Positions 44,069 to 55,690 of a stretch of 64,000 nucleotides of DNA are shown piece after piece. Origin of the DNA: Phlyctochytrium arcticum (lineage: Eukaryota; Chytridiomycota; Chytridiomycetes; Chytridiales; Chytridiaceae); NCBI GenBank assembly GCA_025602905.1, contig JAHLKI010000010.1, positions 558,001 to 622,000 on the forward strand. Reading direction: 5' to 3'. The notes below the pieces were generated by a model. The model saw nothing but the letters and a program-made list of their open reading frames with translations. It made no database searches and was not told the DNA's origin. The position numbers were made by a program, and so were the translations under genes. How positions within the stretch are numbered: the first letter of the stretch is position 1; every line of letters begins with the position of its first letter.

Positions 44069-45339
44069 GCTCACCAGGCCGACCATGTGCATATTAGCCA
44101 AAAAAAAGGAAACCTACTGAGGCCCCCTTCCATTTCCAAGTCGGCTGAGCATTGACATTCATAACTCAGTACACCCAGTTACATCCTCCTTCGGGCCAAA
44201 TTTGAATACCTTACGGGTTTTTGGAGACCTCATCATCCCGAGATATTTTTACCCGGAAAAGATCCGCGTTGACCCAATGCGAGAGAATTTTACCTCACCA
44301 CTTACTCAAACATGCTTGCGGCGCAGAACTAGCGACTGCGCAGAGCAATATTTTTGGGATCAAGACTTCCCAGCCTCCGCATAAAGTTCATACCTTTCTA
44401 CATGCCAGTCAAACGTTCTGAACCGGATTTTACTTATATGAAGGAACGCTCCCACCAGTTTACTCAATGGGAACATCTGTCAAGCGTCGGCTATCCTCGA
44501 GTTTTTGGAAGCTTCGGTTTACGTCCCCACCCAATAGAATTGAGATGGGACATTTGGAATCTATGTCTGCTTATGACAGCCACTAGCAAGATTACGATAT
44601 TTACAACCCACATCCGGCTTAGTTTTCAACATCCGCAGTTTTCGATTAAACCCAACTTTCTCACGGAGGATCAGTGCAAAGAACGAGATGTCCTATTCTG
44701 TGCACACCACTACGCATATACGCGCTGAAACGAAATCCATTTTCTGAGAGAAAATGTCCTGGGTTCCATTCAGGAAATCCCCATCGGCTTTGCTCCAGTA
44801 GGATGTCGAATAGGATTACACCTCAAACGCAATTAAGATGGAGAAGTTGTTACACGATATGTAACCAAAAGGATACGCCCCACGCTCCGGTTTCCTGATG
44901 CAAGTATTTCTTCAGTTTTCCTCCTCGGATTTGCTACCAGTGAGGAGCGCCTGATGCACTAGTTACCGTTTTCTTACATGACAAAGTGGACAAAGGGCAT
45001 ATCGAAGAGTACTAGACGGTACAAGAAAATGCAACAATTCGAGAATTCCCTCTGGTAGGGTGAAATTAAGCCCTGTCGGCTTCCCTCTGTTATAGGGCAA
45101 ATCGAGCGCTTCCCTCTGTTAAAGTGAATCAATTTCAAGCTTCCCTGAAACCGAACCACGAGGTAATGGTAACAACGATCGAACCGTTTTTCGACCATGG
45201 CCTCGAGACGGGAGGCCCGGTGCCCCCCCCTGCGTATCGAGCTAGACCTGTAGTCACCATTCCTGCTCTTAACGTAGATGATCTGAATATCATTGGCGCA
45301 GAAATGCCATCTATGATACACGGCCAAGTCTTGCGAAAG

Positions 45340-46105
45340 GAATTCGAAAATGAAAGACCTACTTACTGTTAATGGCTTTACAGATCAAATATATCAACCA
45401 GCCTGACATTTTCTTACATCAAAACGGGTTATATCACACACAGCTTTTGAAACGTTTTTTTTTTCAATGGACGCAACAAATCCAACTAATACCCTGCAGC
45501 TTGAGAAGCAAACGAAGCACCGTTAGGTCCCCTATTTCGTGTCTAAACTCGACCTGACCGCGAAACATCAAAAGAGACCCCCATTGAACGACATTAAGTG
45601 GGCGTGCGTCAAGTGCAACATGTGAAATACCTGCAAAGGGAACTAACTACCCGATGATTTTTTTCCCACGCAAATCAGACTAGATTTTGAACCGGATACA
45701 CTGATGCCTGATCCCCGATCGGATTAACCCATTGGCAAGTCTCAAATCGGATATGTATAATCAGCTGGAACCCAAGCAAATGAACCATGGTCAAACGATA
45801 TCGACAAATCAATCAGAAGTGATTGTGACCTATGAAGCTTTAAAACTTGATCAACTCAGACTATTTGCATTTACCACAACTTTCGATGAACCCAACTGTC
45901 TTATACGGTGACAACGCCGCCAACATTGAAAAAGGATACATAAACCCGGCTCGAAGTACTTTTACGCAACACGAAAAATCAGTCAGATCAAACATCAAAA
46001 AGTGACAAAGATTGCGTCAATCGACAACAAAACTCGGACTACGGACTCTAGACAACAATCAACCGAGTCTTGCCACTACTGAACTACAAGTTCAGCATTT
46101 GAGGG
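45340..46105 (+). pseudogene. Copia reverse transcriptase / RNase H remnants
   Basis: Short blocks in shifting frames match the end of copia pol: INQPDIFLHQNGL and QLLKRFF followed by DATNPTNT-like codons (45390-45500) correspond to the conserved I(Y)LHQxGYxxxLLxRFxM..xNPxxTP stretch, and LYGDNAANIEKGYINPARS with TQHEK (about 45900-45985) to the RNase H LxxDNxxAI..NP..SxRTKH stretch. Multiple stops and frameshifts; inactive. Confidence 0.55.
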
Positions 46106-46115
46106 GAGGGGGGAG

Positions 46116-46262
46116 TGTTGTGACTCTAGTTTCCTGAGATCAACAAACACGCGTTGGTTATCTCACGCGTACCCTTGTATATAATGTGGTCGTTGGTCCG
46201 ACTTGACCTCGGACCTTACTCTTTAGTCTTTTGATTCACTACATTGAGTTTATTTTACAACA
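46116..46262 (+). repeat. 3' LTR of copia element 1
   Basis: Partner of the LTR at 43069; TGTTGTGACTCTAGTTTCC...TTTACAACA, with an A/C-repeat at the end that leaves the last bases uncertain by three. Confidence 0.78.
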
Positions 46263-46684
46263 ACATTCCAGTTCTTGGTTTTTTTAGGTTGCGCAACCGT
46301 GGGGAAAAACAATAGATGGTCCATGAGTCCCCATGTCCTTTGACAACACCCCCCCAGATGTCACGCACAAGTAAAACTTGCATCTGAGGAATATCACTCC
46401 AAAAATCAGAAATATGATATACCTTCAAGGATAATCCATTGAATCAACTTGAACATTGTATATATCGAGTCATTGAACAAGTGAGAGAGGATGTGTCTCA
46501 GGAGCCAGGTGCAAATAAGTAGATTATTTTTATTTAGAATAGAGAGAGAGAGAATGTACAATGAAAAAAAAACAGGAAAGAAAATTGTCGTAAATCATGA
46601 ACCGTGTCCAAATAAAAAAAAATAAAAAAAGGTTTACATGTGCAGATGAGAGCGTCCCCAAATAAACAAAAAAATATAAAGTAA
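46263..46684. other. Intergenic, 3' of GATA factor
   Basis: A/T-rich with a short GA run near 46545 and several A runs. Probably the 3' untranslated region of the GATA gene plus spacer. No gene seen. Confidence 0.4.
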
Positions 46685-48370
46685 TTAAATACAACTCAAC
46701 CGCCTCGTCAACAATTCCATGACTTCCTTGGCCTGCGTATCCGAGAGAGCATTCACAAAGGTTGTCAAGTCTGATGACGGTTGTGGGTTTGATGATAAAG
46801 TGGGAGTCAGAGTTGATGTAGGAGGAAGAGGGTTAGGTGGGGGAGGTGAGGAGGGTGTAGGGGAAGTGTAGAGGGGTCTGTACTGTGTTGTTGAAGTGGT
46901 GGTGGAAGTAGTAGTGACAGGAACAGGATCAGTGGAATCACAAGATCGTTTGCCAAGGACAGATAGACTCCCACTTCCCGTCAGTGTCGTCGAAAAGCGA
47001 TGTTGTTCTTTGGATTTGATGGCGCGATCGATAATGTTGACGGGGCGCATGCGGTGGTTGGTTTTCAGGTAGAGACCACAAGCGTTGCAGATGGGGTGGG
47101 CGCCGTCGGGGGTGCGGCGCCAGAGGGGGGTGGATGTTGTGTGGCAGTTGATGCAAATGTTTACTTTTTGGGTGCGTTTTGCTTGTTGCTGCTGCTGCTG
47201 CTGTTGTTGTTGTTGTTGTTGTTGTTGGGTGTAGGAGTAGAGGAGGGAGGTGGGAGAGATTGTGTAGGGTGAGGGTATACTTGTCGTTGTTGTTGATGGT
47301 TCTTGTTGGGATTGTGAGTTGATGGTAGATGCCGAGGCCGATGCTGAGGCCGATGCTGAGGCCGATGCTGAGGCCGAGGCTGAAGCAAAGATGGAGGCCA
47401 ATGAGGGTGTAGTAGTAGATGTCGATGTCGTTGAGGGAATACTACTCGAAGAAGAAGAAGCAGCAGCAGCAGCAGCATTGGCGGCGGCCCGTAAGAGTAA
47501 GCACAGATCCGGGTTGGTCGTGGCAGCAGCAGCGACGGCAGCGGCCTGATGAGCGGGTAAAGTCTGAGCAGCGGATGCGGCGGCAGCGAGTGGGATTCCG
47601 GCCTGCAAGAGTTGCAATTGGACTTTGAATCGTTCTTGTTGGGATATTATTTGTTGTTGGTCTTGTTCTTCCCGTTTGACGTGACTGGCTTGACTGAGAC
47701 TAGCTGCTTGTTGCTGCTGCTGCTGTTGTTGGTGGATAGCGAGGGCAATGACGGCGGCGACATCTTGGACTGGGAATCTGTTTAGCTGATGTGAATCTTG
47801 TGTTTGTACTGTCGTTGGAGTAATAGTTGTGGCCGTATTCAGAGTCGGAGTCGGAGCAGGTTGTGCACTGGTGGTGGTACTAGTGGTAGCAGCAGCGGCA
47901 GCAGCGAGGGCAGCCTCTGCGGCCTCTATGAATGGCTTGTTTGTACTAGTACTAGTACTAGTAGTAGGAGGAGAAGAGTCAGAGTCCATTGCAGCAGCAA
48001 AGTCCCCGCCGAGCAATGGCGGCATGGGCGGCAGGAGGAGCGAGTCTGCAAACCAGGCATTGTCTGATAGTAAAGAAGAAGAAGAAGAAGAAGAAGGTTC
48101 GGAGTCTGGCGAGTGTGGGGAGGAGTGGTGATAGTACTGGCGTTCGATGAGGGAAGAAAAGTCCTGGGTGGTATCTGTGAAAAACATGTCTTGGTGGTGA
48201 AAGTTTTCGTTGTCGTCGTCGTCCGTGTCTGTGTCTTCGGCCGAGTGGTGCGAGTGAGGCGGCGAGGGGGGTTGCTGCTGTTGCTGTTGGGTGCGTGTTC
48301 GCTTGCGCTTGCTTGTCGTGCTTGTCGTGCTTGTCGTGCTTGTCGTGCTTGTCGCGGTAGGAGAGTCCAT
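46685..48370 (-). CDS. GATA-type zinc finger transcription factor
   Basis: Single-exon, 561-residue nuclear DNA-binding protein with one class IV zinc finger, [20 protein letters not shown] then [18 protein letters not shown] (Cys-x2-Cys, 18-residue loop, Cys-x2-Cys) at about residues 400-424, followed by basic residues. Fungal GATA factors with one such finger regulate nitrogen use, iron uptake or light response; no further domain points to one. The rest is low complexity: STT repeats at the N-terminus, poly-Ser, poly-Ala, an (Ala-Ser)n stretch and poly-Gln of 17 residues just before the finger. The last 25 residues ([20 protein letters not shown]) form a predicted helix. Start chosen at the first ATG. 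Confidence 0.85.
   Translation of the reverse strand: MDSPTATSTTSTTSTTSTTSKRKRTRTQQQQQQPPSPPHSHHSAEDTDTDDDDNENFHHQDMFFTDTTQDFSSLIERQYYHHSSPHSPDSEPSSSSSSSLLSDNAWFADSLLLPPMPPLLGGDFAAAMDSDSSPPTTSTSTSTNKPFIEAAEAALAAAAAATTSTTTSAQPAPTPTLNTATTITPTTVQTQDSHQLNRFPVQDVAAVIALAIHQQQQQQQQAASLSQASHVKREEQDQQQIISQQERFKVQLQLLQAGIPLAAAASAAQTLPAHQAAAVAAAATTNPDLCLLLRAAANAAAAAASSSSSSIPSTTSTSTTTPSLASIFASASASASASASASASASASTINSQSQQEPSTTTTSIPSPYTISPTSLLYSYTQQQQQQQQQQQQQQQAKRTQKVNICINCHTTSTPLWRRTPDGAHPICNACGLYLKTNHRMRPVNIIDRAIKSKEQHRFSTTLTGSGSLSVLGKRSCDSTDPVPVTTTSTTTSTTQYRPLYTSPTPSSPPPPNPLPPTSTLTPTLSSNPQPSSDLTTFVNALSDTQAKEVMELLTRRLSCI
47178..47230 (-). repeat. CAG/CAA repeat coding poly-glutamine
   Basis: Run of GTT/GCT (plus strand), read as CAA/CAG on the minus strand, in the GATA gene. 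Adjacent repeats are a GAGGCCGATGCT array (47331-47390, Ala-Ser codons) and a 9-base GCTTGTCGT array (48310-48355, Ser-Thr-Thr codons). Confidence 0.85.
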
Positions 48371-49546
48371 GTTTGCTCAATTGCTCAAAGTAAACGACAG
48401 ACTGCAAAACAGCAGCGGGGAAGTGCTCGAGAGCTAATATAAAAAAGCAAAGAAAGATCCCGGAGTGGCCCGCCGTTGCCCGTCCCGTTGTTAGTAGCCG
48501 CCCCGATTCAAAGCGAGTTTCATGGGTAAAACACCGTCGCGTTCTTTCTTTCATCTCTCTCTTGGTACTCATTTCCCTTTACTCTGGCTCTGGCTCTGGC
48601 TGGGCGCCTGTCTGGGCTCTGGGCTCAGGCTCAGCTTATTGCTCCGCCTATACCTCCGACTCTCGAGCACGACTCGACATTGACTCACACAACTGCTCTC
48701 ATAAATTCACAAAGAAACGACCAAGAAACGATGCATGGCATGAACTCCCCCGTTCGTTCAACGAAAACGAAAACGACACGGCACAAAACAAAAGCGCATC
48801 GATCGAGTCAGACGATAGCGTGTCGATCGACCAGGATTACCCTCGGGAACTCACCCTCATTTAACCGCAAAAGGTAAACTGCCGCAATGACTCTTACACG
48901 TGCTCGCTCGCTCACTGGTTGGGGTTGGCTGGCTCGTGCCATCATCTCTCTCGCAACTGGAATCTTATCTTAACGGCACAACAACTCTCCCCGTCCCGGT
49001 CGGTGCCACTGTTACTCGAGTTAGTTGGGGCCAGGGTGGGACCAAAGCGAGATGGCGACTCGGACGAGTCGACTCGCGCGAGGGACAGACACGTTGCCAC
49101 TGGGAAAAAAGGGCGCATGTGCTTGGTGCTAGGATAACAAGGAACTCGGAGGGAACCGGAGGAGGGGGAACAAGTATATTTAACCAAGGATAAGGCTGAG
49201 CAAGGCTGGCGCTGTAATATCCGGATCGATCCACTTTGGCCGTGTCGCGTTCGTTCAACCAGAGTCCAGAGATCACTACCGCTCATTGCAACTTCAACCC
49301 AACAACGAAACTGCCAGATCTAGCTTTCCGTCTTCGCCCATACTTATAACACCCCTACCTTTCTGTCTTCACCCACTTTCATCACACCTCTCTCAGTAAA
49401 AAGCCAGGATCTGTGTTTTTGGAGCGTGCTCTGTTTGCTCTCATTACCTTTGTAGGTCAATCAAGGTATTGTATAGTATGATATTTTGAACCACCGTTTT
49501 CTTGTACACATGAGTCCTGATCAGAAACAAACTATCAGCCTTCAGT
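48371..49546. other. Spacer between GATA and transposase genes
   Basis: About 1.2 kb. Plus-strand frames (48562-48864, 48900-49193) have no family features. CTGGCTCTGGCTCTGG-type short repeats occur near 48580-48625, and a partial duplication (GTCTTCGCCCATACTT versus GTCTTCACCCACTTTC) near 49330-49380. It must hold both promoters of the divergent neighbours and, if present, the left end of the transposon; no terminal inverted repeat was found by eye. Confidence 0.4.
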
Positions 49547-51625
49547 ATGTCTCAACTTCGTGCCGCCAATATTGATCGTGCCAGAAGCTCGTCAATCTAT
49601 TACCGCCGTCAAAGACTTTTTCATCCTATCACAGCTTTCGAAATACCCCTACAGGATTTTGCTGCGGAGTGGAAGCTTGGCGACAACTTCTGGACGCAGT
49701 ACAATAACACTACTTCTGCTAAAACTGGAAAACAGACCATCTCCTACAAATGCAAGTTTGTCAAACACCGCAAGTCTTCGGGGAAACGACCCGACAAGGA
49801 AAATTGCCCACAGAAGAAGAGAAGACTTACGAGTGTCTTCACCAAAGTTGAATGCCCCGCACGCTTGGATGTTGTTATTGACAAAAACAACAATCTGGTT
49901 ACCATTCGACATGCTATTGGTCATACTGAGCATAGTGAAGGGCACGATATTGCGGACGCGGATGATCGTCATCTGTGTAGCCACGCCTCTGACTACATCA
50001 AGGACGAGGCGGAATCGCCGTATGCTCACGCAGATATTGCGAAAGCGTTGCCCGTCATAATCATGCGTGCAACGTCTCCTGCCCGTGTCAGCGCGCTCGG
50101 TCTGGATCGCGTCTCCGCCCGTGCTGTCTACAACGCACGCTGGAGAGAGCGTCGGGAGCAGGCAGCTCCTCCAGGGTCATTGGCGGAAGACGTGAAGCAG
50201 GCTATTGAGTACCTGACCGCTGAAGGCTACATTGTTAAGAGACTTTTATCTGGATCTGACGGACGGGCCGACGAAGGATTTACTTTTGCCGTGAAGGAAA
50301 GTTTGAGCCTTCTTCCAAAGTGCAGTTATTTGGTTTTACTCGACTCCACCCACAAGACAAACCGGTACGATTGGAGATTATTTACTTGTATGATCCGAAA
50401 TCAGCAAGGCAGTTGGCTGCCGGCAGCGCAATTCTTTGTCAGTAACGAAAATGGTGATGCAGTCGCGTTGGGTCTGCAGCAAGTAAGAGAAATGGTTGAA
50501 GAGGTGTGCGGGGTCAAGTGGCAACCACGAAATATCCAGGTCGATCAGTCCAATATCGAGAAAAACGGAATATTGCTGGCATTCCCGGGAATGTACGCAG
50601 GAGAGGAGGAAGTTAAAGTTCGATATTGCAAGGTAACGTTCTAATTTGAGCGCAAGAACGCATCCCCAGATTTTGAATTATCCTAGGTCCATGTCGCCCG
50701 CACTCTCATGCGTCGCCTAGCTACCCACAAACCTACATATGCCAAAATGCTGCAGGCACTAGACAAAACGACCATAGTCTGTGCCACGGCGTTGCTACGA
50801 GAGGCCATTACCGATGCTCCAGAAAAGCTTGGAAACTATTTGGAAAGTTATTGGGCAAATCCTGCTGTACTGGATTGCTGGACAATGGCCGCGCGTCAAC
50901 ATTCTCCCACCCTGCTACAGATGACTTCAACAAATCCATTAGAATCTTATCATCGACTAGTCAAAGCAGACAGAAACTGTGGCAAATTCTCAAGTATTCA
51001 AAAAGCGTGTGTTGGTTTGTCCAAAGTCAACATACAGCGCCGCCTGGAGGCAGATCGTGCCGAAGTTTTGTTCAAATCAAAGGTATTGAAGGATACTGAA
51101 GATCACCCTAACATAGGTCGCTTCCCACTGCCTGTTCAGCGCCTCTTGATCGAACAGTACAACTCGGTAGAAAACCGAGTCGTCAAAGGAAAGCTGGCCC
51201 CTGATTACGATACCCTTGAGTGCAATTGCCTCTTTGCCAGACAGTATTTGTTGCCCTGCAAGCATGCTTTTCATGCTAACCTATTCGCAGAGGAGCCAAT
51301 TTTGACCGACGAGGTTTGGGATCGATATGCGCAAATGTTTGACGAGTGCGGTTTCGAGGTTTATGAAACGATTTCTCGGGTACCTGTGGAAAGAGAGGAA
51401 GGCAGCCCCGTCGATATCTACAGAGATTACAGGAAGCGACAGGTGAAAGAGGCCGATGAAAGGCTGCTTAACCATTATTTTCGACTTGAAGACAAGGTGA
51501 CAGAAGGTGATCCGTTGGCAACTGAGCGTCTCCTTCAGTTCATTGAGAGATTGCAAACTTTTGTGACCGAGGAATCGCAGATTAACTGGACTTTCTCTTC
51601 GCATAGCGGGACTTTATCTACCTAG
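49547..51625 (+). CDS. MULE-type transposase with SWIM zinc finger
   Basis: About 674 residues from two exons (49547-50632 and 50687-51625), phase 0 intron. The N-terminal part has a WRKY/FAR1-like binding region (SYKCKFVKHRKSSG; ECPARLDVVIDKNNNLVTIR; HTEHSEGHD). The DDE transposase core shows VLLDSTHKTNRYDWRLFT (first Asp), IQVDQSNIEKNGILLAF (second Asp) and TNPLESYHRLVKADRN (candidate Glu). The SWIM finger is ECNCLFARQYLLPCKHAFHA (CxC..CxH). This arrangement is typical of Mutator-like and related elements. The frame is uninterrupted and the intron well formed, so it may be active or domesticated. Flanking terminal inverted repeats were not found. Confidence 0.78.
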
Positions 51626-51831
51626 CTGTTACCTACTTTTATTTAATAGTAATATCATGATTTTTCTCCCTATGAATGGGTGTGTACCAATGGAGGTTAC
51701 GGCGAGCAATTGGTGGGAAATTCTCTGGAAATCCGGGTGCGTATATTCTTGCGGAGGACGCGTTGTTGGATCGAACCACACGCATTTTCCTTCGCCCGAT
51801 ACGCACCCGAAAGATCAGAGTGGGACAAGCA
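51626..51831. other. Spacer with an 11-base inverted repeat
   Basis: CGGGTGCGTAT at 51734-51744 pairs perfectly with ATACGCACCCG at 51799-51809. A plus-strand frame crosses into the LTR and is not credible as a gene. Confidence 0.5.
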
Positions 51832-52047
51832 TGTTATGAGTTCGGTCAGTTAATGGGATGACCATTCGAGATCCTAATGCATTACATTACGTAAACACAT
51901 GTACTAGTAACTCCGCTAGGGAGGATACAGGTTGAGAACTTGAGAATTTGACCGGATAACTGAATAGACTACAGATCCGAGGACCAAAAGCATACGCACA
52001 CTCAAGTTGTCTAGCATACAGTGATCTCCACTGGCAACATTACAACA
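51832..52047 (+). repeat. 5' LTR of copia element 2
   Basis: 216 bases; starts TGTTATGAGTTCGGTC, ends TTACAACA. Confidence 0.85.
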
Positions 52048-52104
52048 CGATATCACCACCATCGTCTCTGGGTGAGATCAACTGTAAATCCCGACCAGCA
52101 AGAC

Positions 52105-53124
52105 ATGTCGAGCAAACTAGAAACTTTATTCCTGAATCCCCTAAAGGTGGATGGCTCTCCAAATTATTTAACATGGCAAGCCCAATTTAAGGCACTACTT
52201 AAAGAAAAGAAACTGTATCGGACGATTTTCCCCAATAGCCAGCCACCGTTGATATAGACCTTGCCAAATGTATCCGAAGGGACTGCGTCTGATTCTGCAG
52301 CAACAGTGACGGACAACATTGAGAGCCTTTATGCCACCATCTTCCGTCTTATTCATCGGCATATTGATGAAAGGCCTCCAAGCTCAATACTTGACCATAA
52401 GCAACCCCCGCACATTATGGGACAGACTTGCTGACCGATTCGACAACCTCAGAACGGTTACCCCTCCCTATGCGGCTTCGAGAATATGAGACTATTAGGC
52501 TGATGGATATTTCAAGAAAGTAGCCGAGTACAATGCTGCTCTGATGGAAATCGTCACGGTGTTAGACATGTGTGGTACACCCAAGACGGATGCGGACATG
52601 ATTGAGAAGACTCTCAGCAACGATGCCCCCTAGCCCAACTACAGTTCTCCCGACAATTGCGACTAGCAAAATACAAAAGCTATGCGGAACTCATTACCTA
52701 TCTAATACTCCTTGACGAGAAACAACTGGAAGTACTCGTTCAAAATGCAAGGAGCACGACCCGCCGGCACCACGGTCGTGGGTATTTTCGCGGACACGGA
52801 AGAGGAGAATTTCGTGGACGTGGTCGTGGACGGGGTCGCGGAAATTTCAATCAAGGAAATCGACCCAAAGATAATCACAAGAGAAGATTTGAAGACGACA
52901 AGGCATCTGGAGGACCTAGCAAGAGGACCTGTGCATGTTTTTAGATGCGGTGATCCGTCCCACTTGAAAGCCGACTGTACAGCCTTAGACTACGTAGTCA
53001 ACCTTTTCAGACAAGTTGCTCCCGAGGCCGAGGTCGAAGCAAATTTTGCCCATTCATCTGATCTGTGGGGGGACAACATCAACGATATTCTTGCGGAAGC
53101 CAATATGGACCAAGTCAATACCTA
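52105..53124 (+). pseudogene. Copia gag remnant with zinc knuckle
   Basis: ATG at 52105 opens MSSKLETLFLNPLKVDGSPN then YLTWQAQFKALLKEKKLYRT, the usual copia Gag start (L..NY..W). Stops at 52255 and later break the frame. The distal half is open in one phase: QFSRQLRLAKYKSYAELITY, an Arg/Gly-rich RGHGRGEFRGRGRGRG run, and the CCHC knuckle CFRCGDPSHLKADC at about 52939-52980 (one frameshift joins them). Inactive. Confidence 0.7.
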
Positions 53125-53569
53125 AGGATGTCAACTTTTGGATTGGTCATCAAGTGCATTTTAGCATAGTATCTCTCAATTTCTCCAATATCATCTTCAA
53201 ATGTTGAATACATTATTGGCAATAAGACAACAACAAACGTTCATCGAGGATGAGGGGGAGAATATCAACGCGATGAATATGTGCATCCTCGACTCAACGG
53301 GAAAGGATTCGTCCAGTTGGACAATGGCTACGTCAGCAACTTGATCAAAGGATATGGGAAGCTCGACTCAAGAAGAGCGGCACGATAATTACCTTGCAAA
53401 GATGGATTCCACCAACCTCCACGCGAAACCGAAAACAAAGGCACCTGGACAAGAAGTGTCTGTCTGGACAAGAGGTGTCTGGAGACTAAGACTGGAGAAC
53501 GTCAACGGGATATTCAAAGTTACTTGCTATCTGCTGGGAAGTTCAAGTATTCACCCGGACGCTATACTG

Positions 53570-54990
53570 CGGCATGAACGTCTTGACCACCCAGGAACAA
53601 CAAAGAATTCCTGGAAATACCCGTGGAGATTCCATTGAGAATGCGAATCAGACAGTCACACATTGCATGCCGTGTGAAAAAGGAAAGTTGATTACAAGTC
53701 TCTATCCATCTAGATTGATTACTGAATTGATTGTGTGTTTTTTTTGCAAAGAATCCAGGGTGACATCTGCGGACATATCAAACCATTGAGGGGTTTTCGA
53801 TGCTTTATGGTCCTACTGGATGCATCAACCGTCAATTCAACAAGTCCAATTTTTTCCTAGCTTGTGTGACGGGTTCTGGTTCTTTTATACTAGCGGCAGG
53901 CGGCCGAATGACATGTGTCATTGGTCCCTGAGAGCGGCAGCAATCATTACTGCGCGAGCTGGCATGCGCCACACTCGTGACAGGTTTTCTTCCATCATCA
54001 AGTACTCTGATAGCATTAGACATAACTTTAAGTGTTTTTCGACCATTACACTACCCGAACTCTCGCAACCTGGGAAGTTGCATATAGCGTCCATTTTACT
54101 TTTCTTTGAGCCCCTTTCTTTCATCAGACCGATCCCCCTGACCCCATTGCAGCTTGGGGGGAGGGAGAAATGACCAAAACAAGCGACGTCAAAGAAATGG
54201 ACGACTTGCAGACGCGGAAGTTTGCCTGCCTGTTTGTCCCCAGGATTTCCAAATGCGATTTTGGAAGTGGACTCGCTCAATCGGATAGTAGAGCAATTAC
54301 CTGACGCGTTTGACGATGAAACAAGGATCGCGCCGGTCAACGCTAGAAAGTGAGAATATGCCAACAAGCAGTCCAAACCTTATTGGTAGACGAGGACGTC
54401 TAGCCGGGACAAAAGGACAAGGTCCCAAGAAAGCGACGAACGCAGGCACAGATTCTTTACTGATGAAGAAGAAAATGGATCAGATCCAGAAGAGGAAAAA
54501 GATTATTCCTGTAGTCTCATCAGAAACTGCTTTTCGCTTCAGCTTGAGGGGCAAAGTATGGAACAGAGAACAAATTGTCATTGATGGACAACTCGCTTGG
54601 GCTGCGGCTATAGCAGTGGGATGATATTCAGCTGTGTGGCAGGAACTTCACCACAGACACGAAATGAACAGCACTGAACTCATTGGGGATGATGACCCGG
54701 AACCTAGAACGGTTCAGGAAGCAATGAGCTGTGGCTGGAATGGCAGAAAGTCATTAATTCCGAATTGGACTCACTTATGAAACGTGAAGTTTTCGGAGAT
54801 ATTATCGACACACCCCACGGCGTGAATCCTGCGGTATACCGATGGGTGGTTGTCAGGAAGCGAAACCGATCAGGGTATCGTTATTCGTTACAAAACCAGA
54901 CTAGTGGCTTCAAGATTACATCCAGTGATAACTTGAGGGTCAGGGTGTGGAAAAAGAGAAGTCGAAGCAAGACTTATGGATGTTCGTGAC
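53570..54990 (+). pseudogene. Copia pol remnants (pre-integrase and reverse transcriptase start)
   Basis: HERLDHPGTTK and HCMPCEKGKLITSLYP (about 53570-53710) match the gag-pre-integrase zinc region HxRLGHP...CxxCxxGK. DDPEPRTVQEAMSCG (about 54693) and LDSLMKREVFGDIIDTPHGV then RWVVVRKRN (54760-54860) match the entry of copia reverse transcriptase (W..A...E...L.....W....P.......KWVFK.K). The integrase core between them is largely missing; 53800-54250 appears to be inserted foreign sequence. Many stops. Confidence 0.65.
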
Positions 54991-55104
54991 AGAGTGTCTG
55001 TGCGACCTTATGGATGTTGCCGTGTACATGAGTGTACTAGATGGCATGGAAGAGCAGTTGCTCTCGTTGCAGGTACAGGACGCTGCAGCGTCTGTGGCCT
55101 CAGC

Positions 55105-55320
55105 AGGATTGATTACGTGCCCATGAAGTTGCGGCTTATGGGCAGCGAGAGGCATAGGGCACCGCGGTGACTATGACCTAGGCAGAAGTGATCCGCTCCC
55201 ATGAAGTTGCGGCTTATGGGTGGCGAAAGGCACAGGGAGTTGCGGCTACTGTGACCTTAGCAAAAGTTCAATGCCCCCATGGAGTTGCGGCTCATGGGGA
55301 GCAGCAACAAGTTCAAGGGA
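55105..55320 (+). repeat. Tandem repeat, about 75-base units
   Basis: Three units built on CCCATGAAGTTGCGGCTTAT (55121, 55199) and CCCATGGAGTTGCGGCTCAT (55276), each followed by a GG(C/T)A(A/G)CGAGAGGCA-like word. Inside copia element 2. Confidence 0.75.
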
Positions 55321-55444
55321 CGCTTGATGCGCGAGCGGTTATTCAGCTGGTCGAAGGGACGCGCCCAAGACTCATACAGCTGGATGCCAGATCGTTGCCA
55401 AGTAAGGTCCAGGCTGCGGTTAGAAGCAGGCCCAGAATTGTTTG

Positions 55445-55690
55445 CGTCACACACCTGCGGGTGCGTTGACAAAGTTGAATGATCACTCAGGCATTAAGTC
55501 GTCTGCGGGCGCAAAGTTTCACTCAGACCGTTAAGTCGCTTGCGGGCGCATTGACACAGTTTTCACTCACGGTTTAAGTCGTCTGCGGACGGACTGACGA
55601 ACGTTTCGAATCACCTGCGGGTTGCATTGACAAAGTTGAAGTTGACTATGAGACCTGCGGGTGCATCGACAAATTTGAAGTCGTTCATGA
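55445..55690 (+). repeat. Tandem repeat of CTGCGGGTGCATTGACAAAG type
   Basis: Six or seven degenerate units carrying CTGCGGG(T/C)GC followed by TTGACAAAGTTGAA or by TTTCACTCA..TTAAGTCG. Inside copia element 2, just downstream of the previous array. Confidence 0.75.

Larger units (their letters stand above)
43069..46262 (+). mobile_element. Degenerate Ty1/copia LTR retrotransposon, element 1
   Basis: Two related LTRs of about 147 bases (43069-43215 and 46116-46262) in direct orientation, both beginning TGTTGTGACTC and ending ACA. They share TTTCCTGAGATCAACA, GTATATAATGTGGTCGTTGG and CTTTAGTCTTTTGATTCA with several indels, so the insertion is old. A polypurine tract (GAGGGGAGGGGGGAG) directly precedes the 3' LTR. 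The internal region keeps only scraps of pol near the 3' end. Flanks ATTCA and ATTCC are a poor match for a target duplication. Orientation is plus. It cannot encode its own enzymes. Confidence 0.8.

Noticed and set aside
44354..44728. 2EXR-like domain (FGSFGLRPHPIELRWDIW) inside copia element 1
   Set aside because: Only one short block resembles the motif; flanking residues do not support the domain and the frame overlaps decayed element DNA.
48900..49286. Small genes between GATA factor and transposase
   Set aside because: Several overlapping frames on both strands of similar length, none with a recognisable motif or partner exon.
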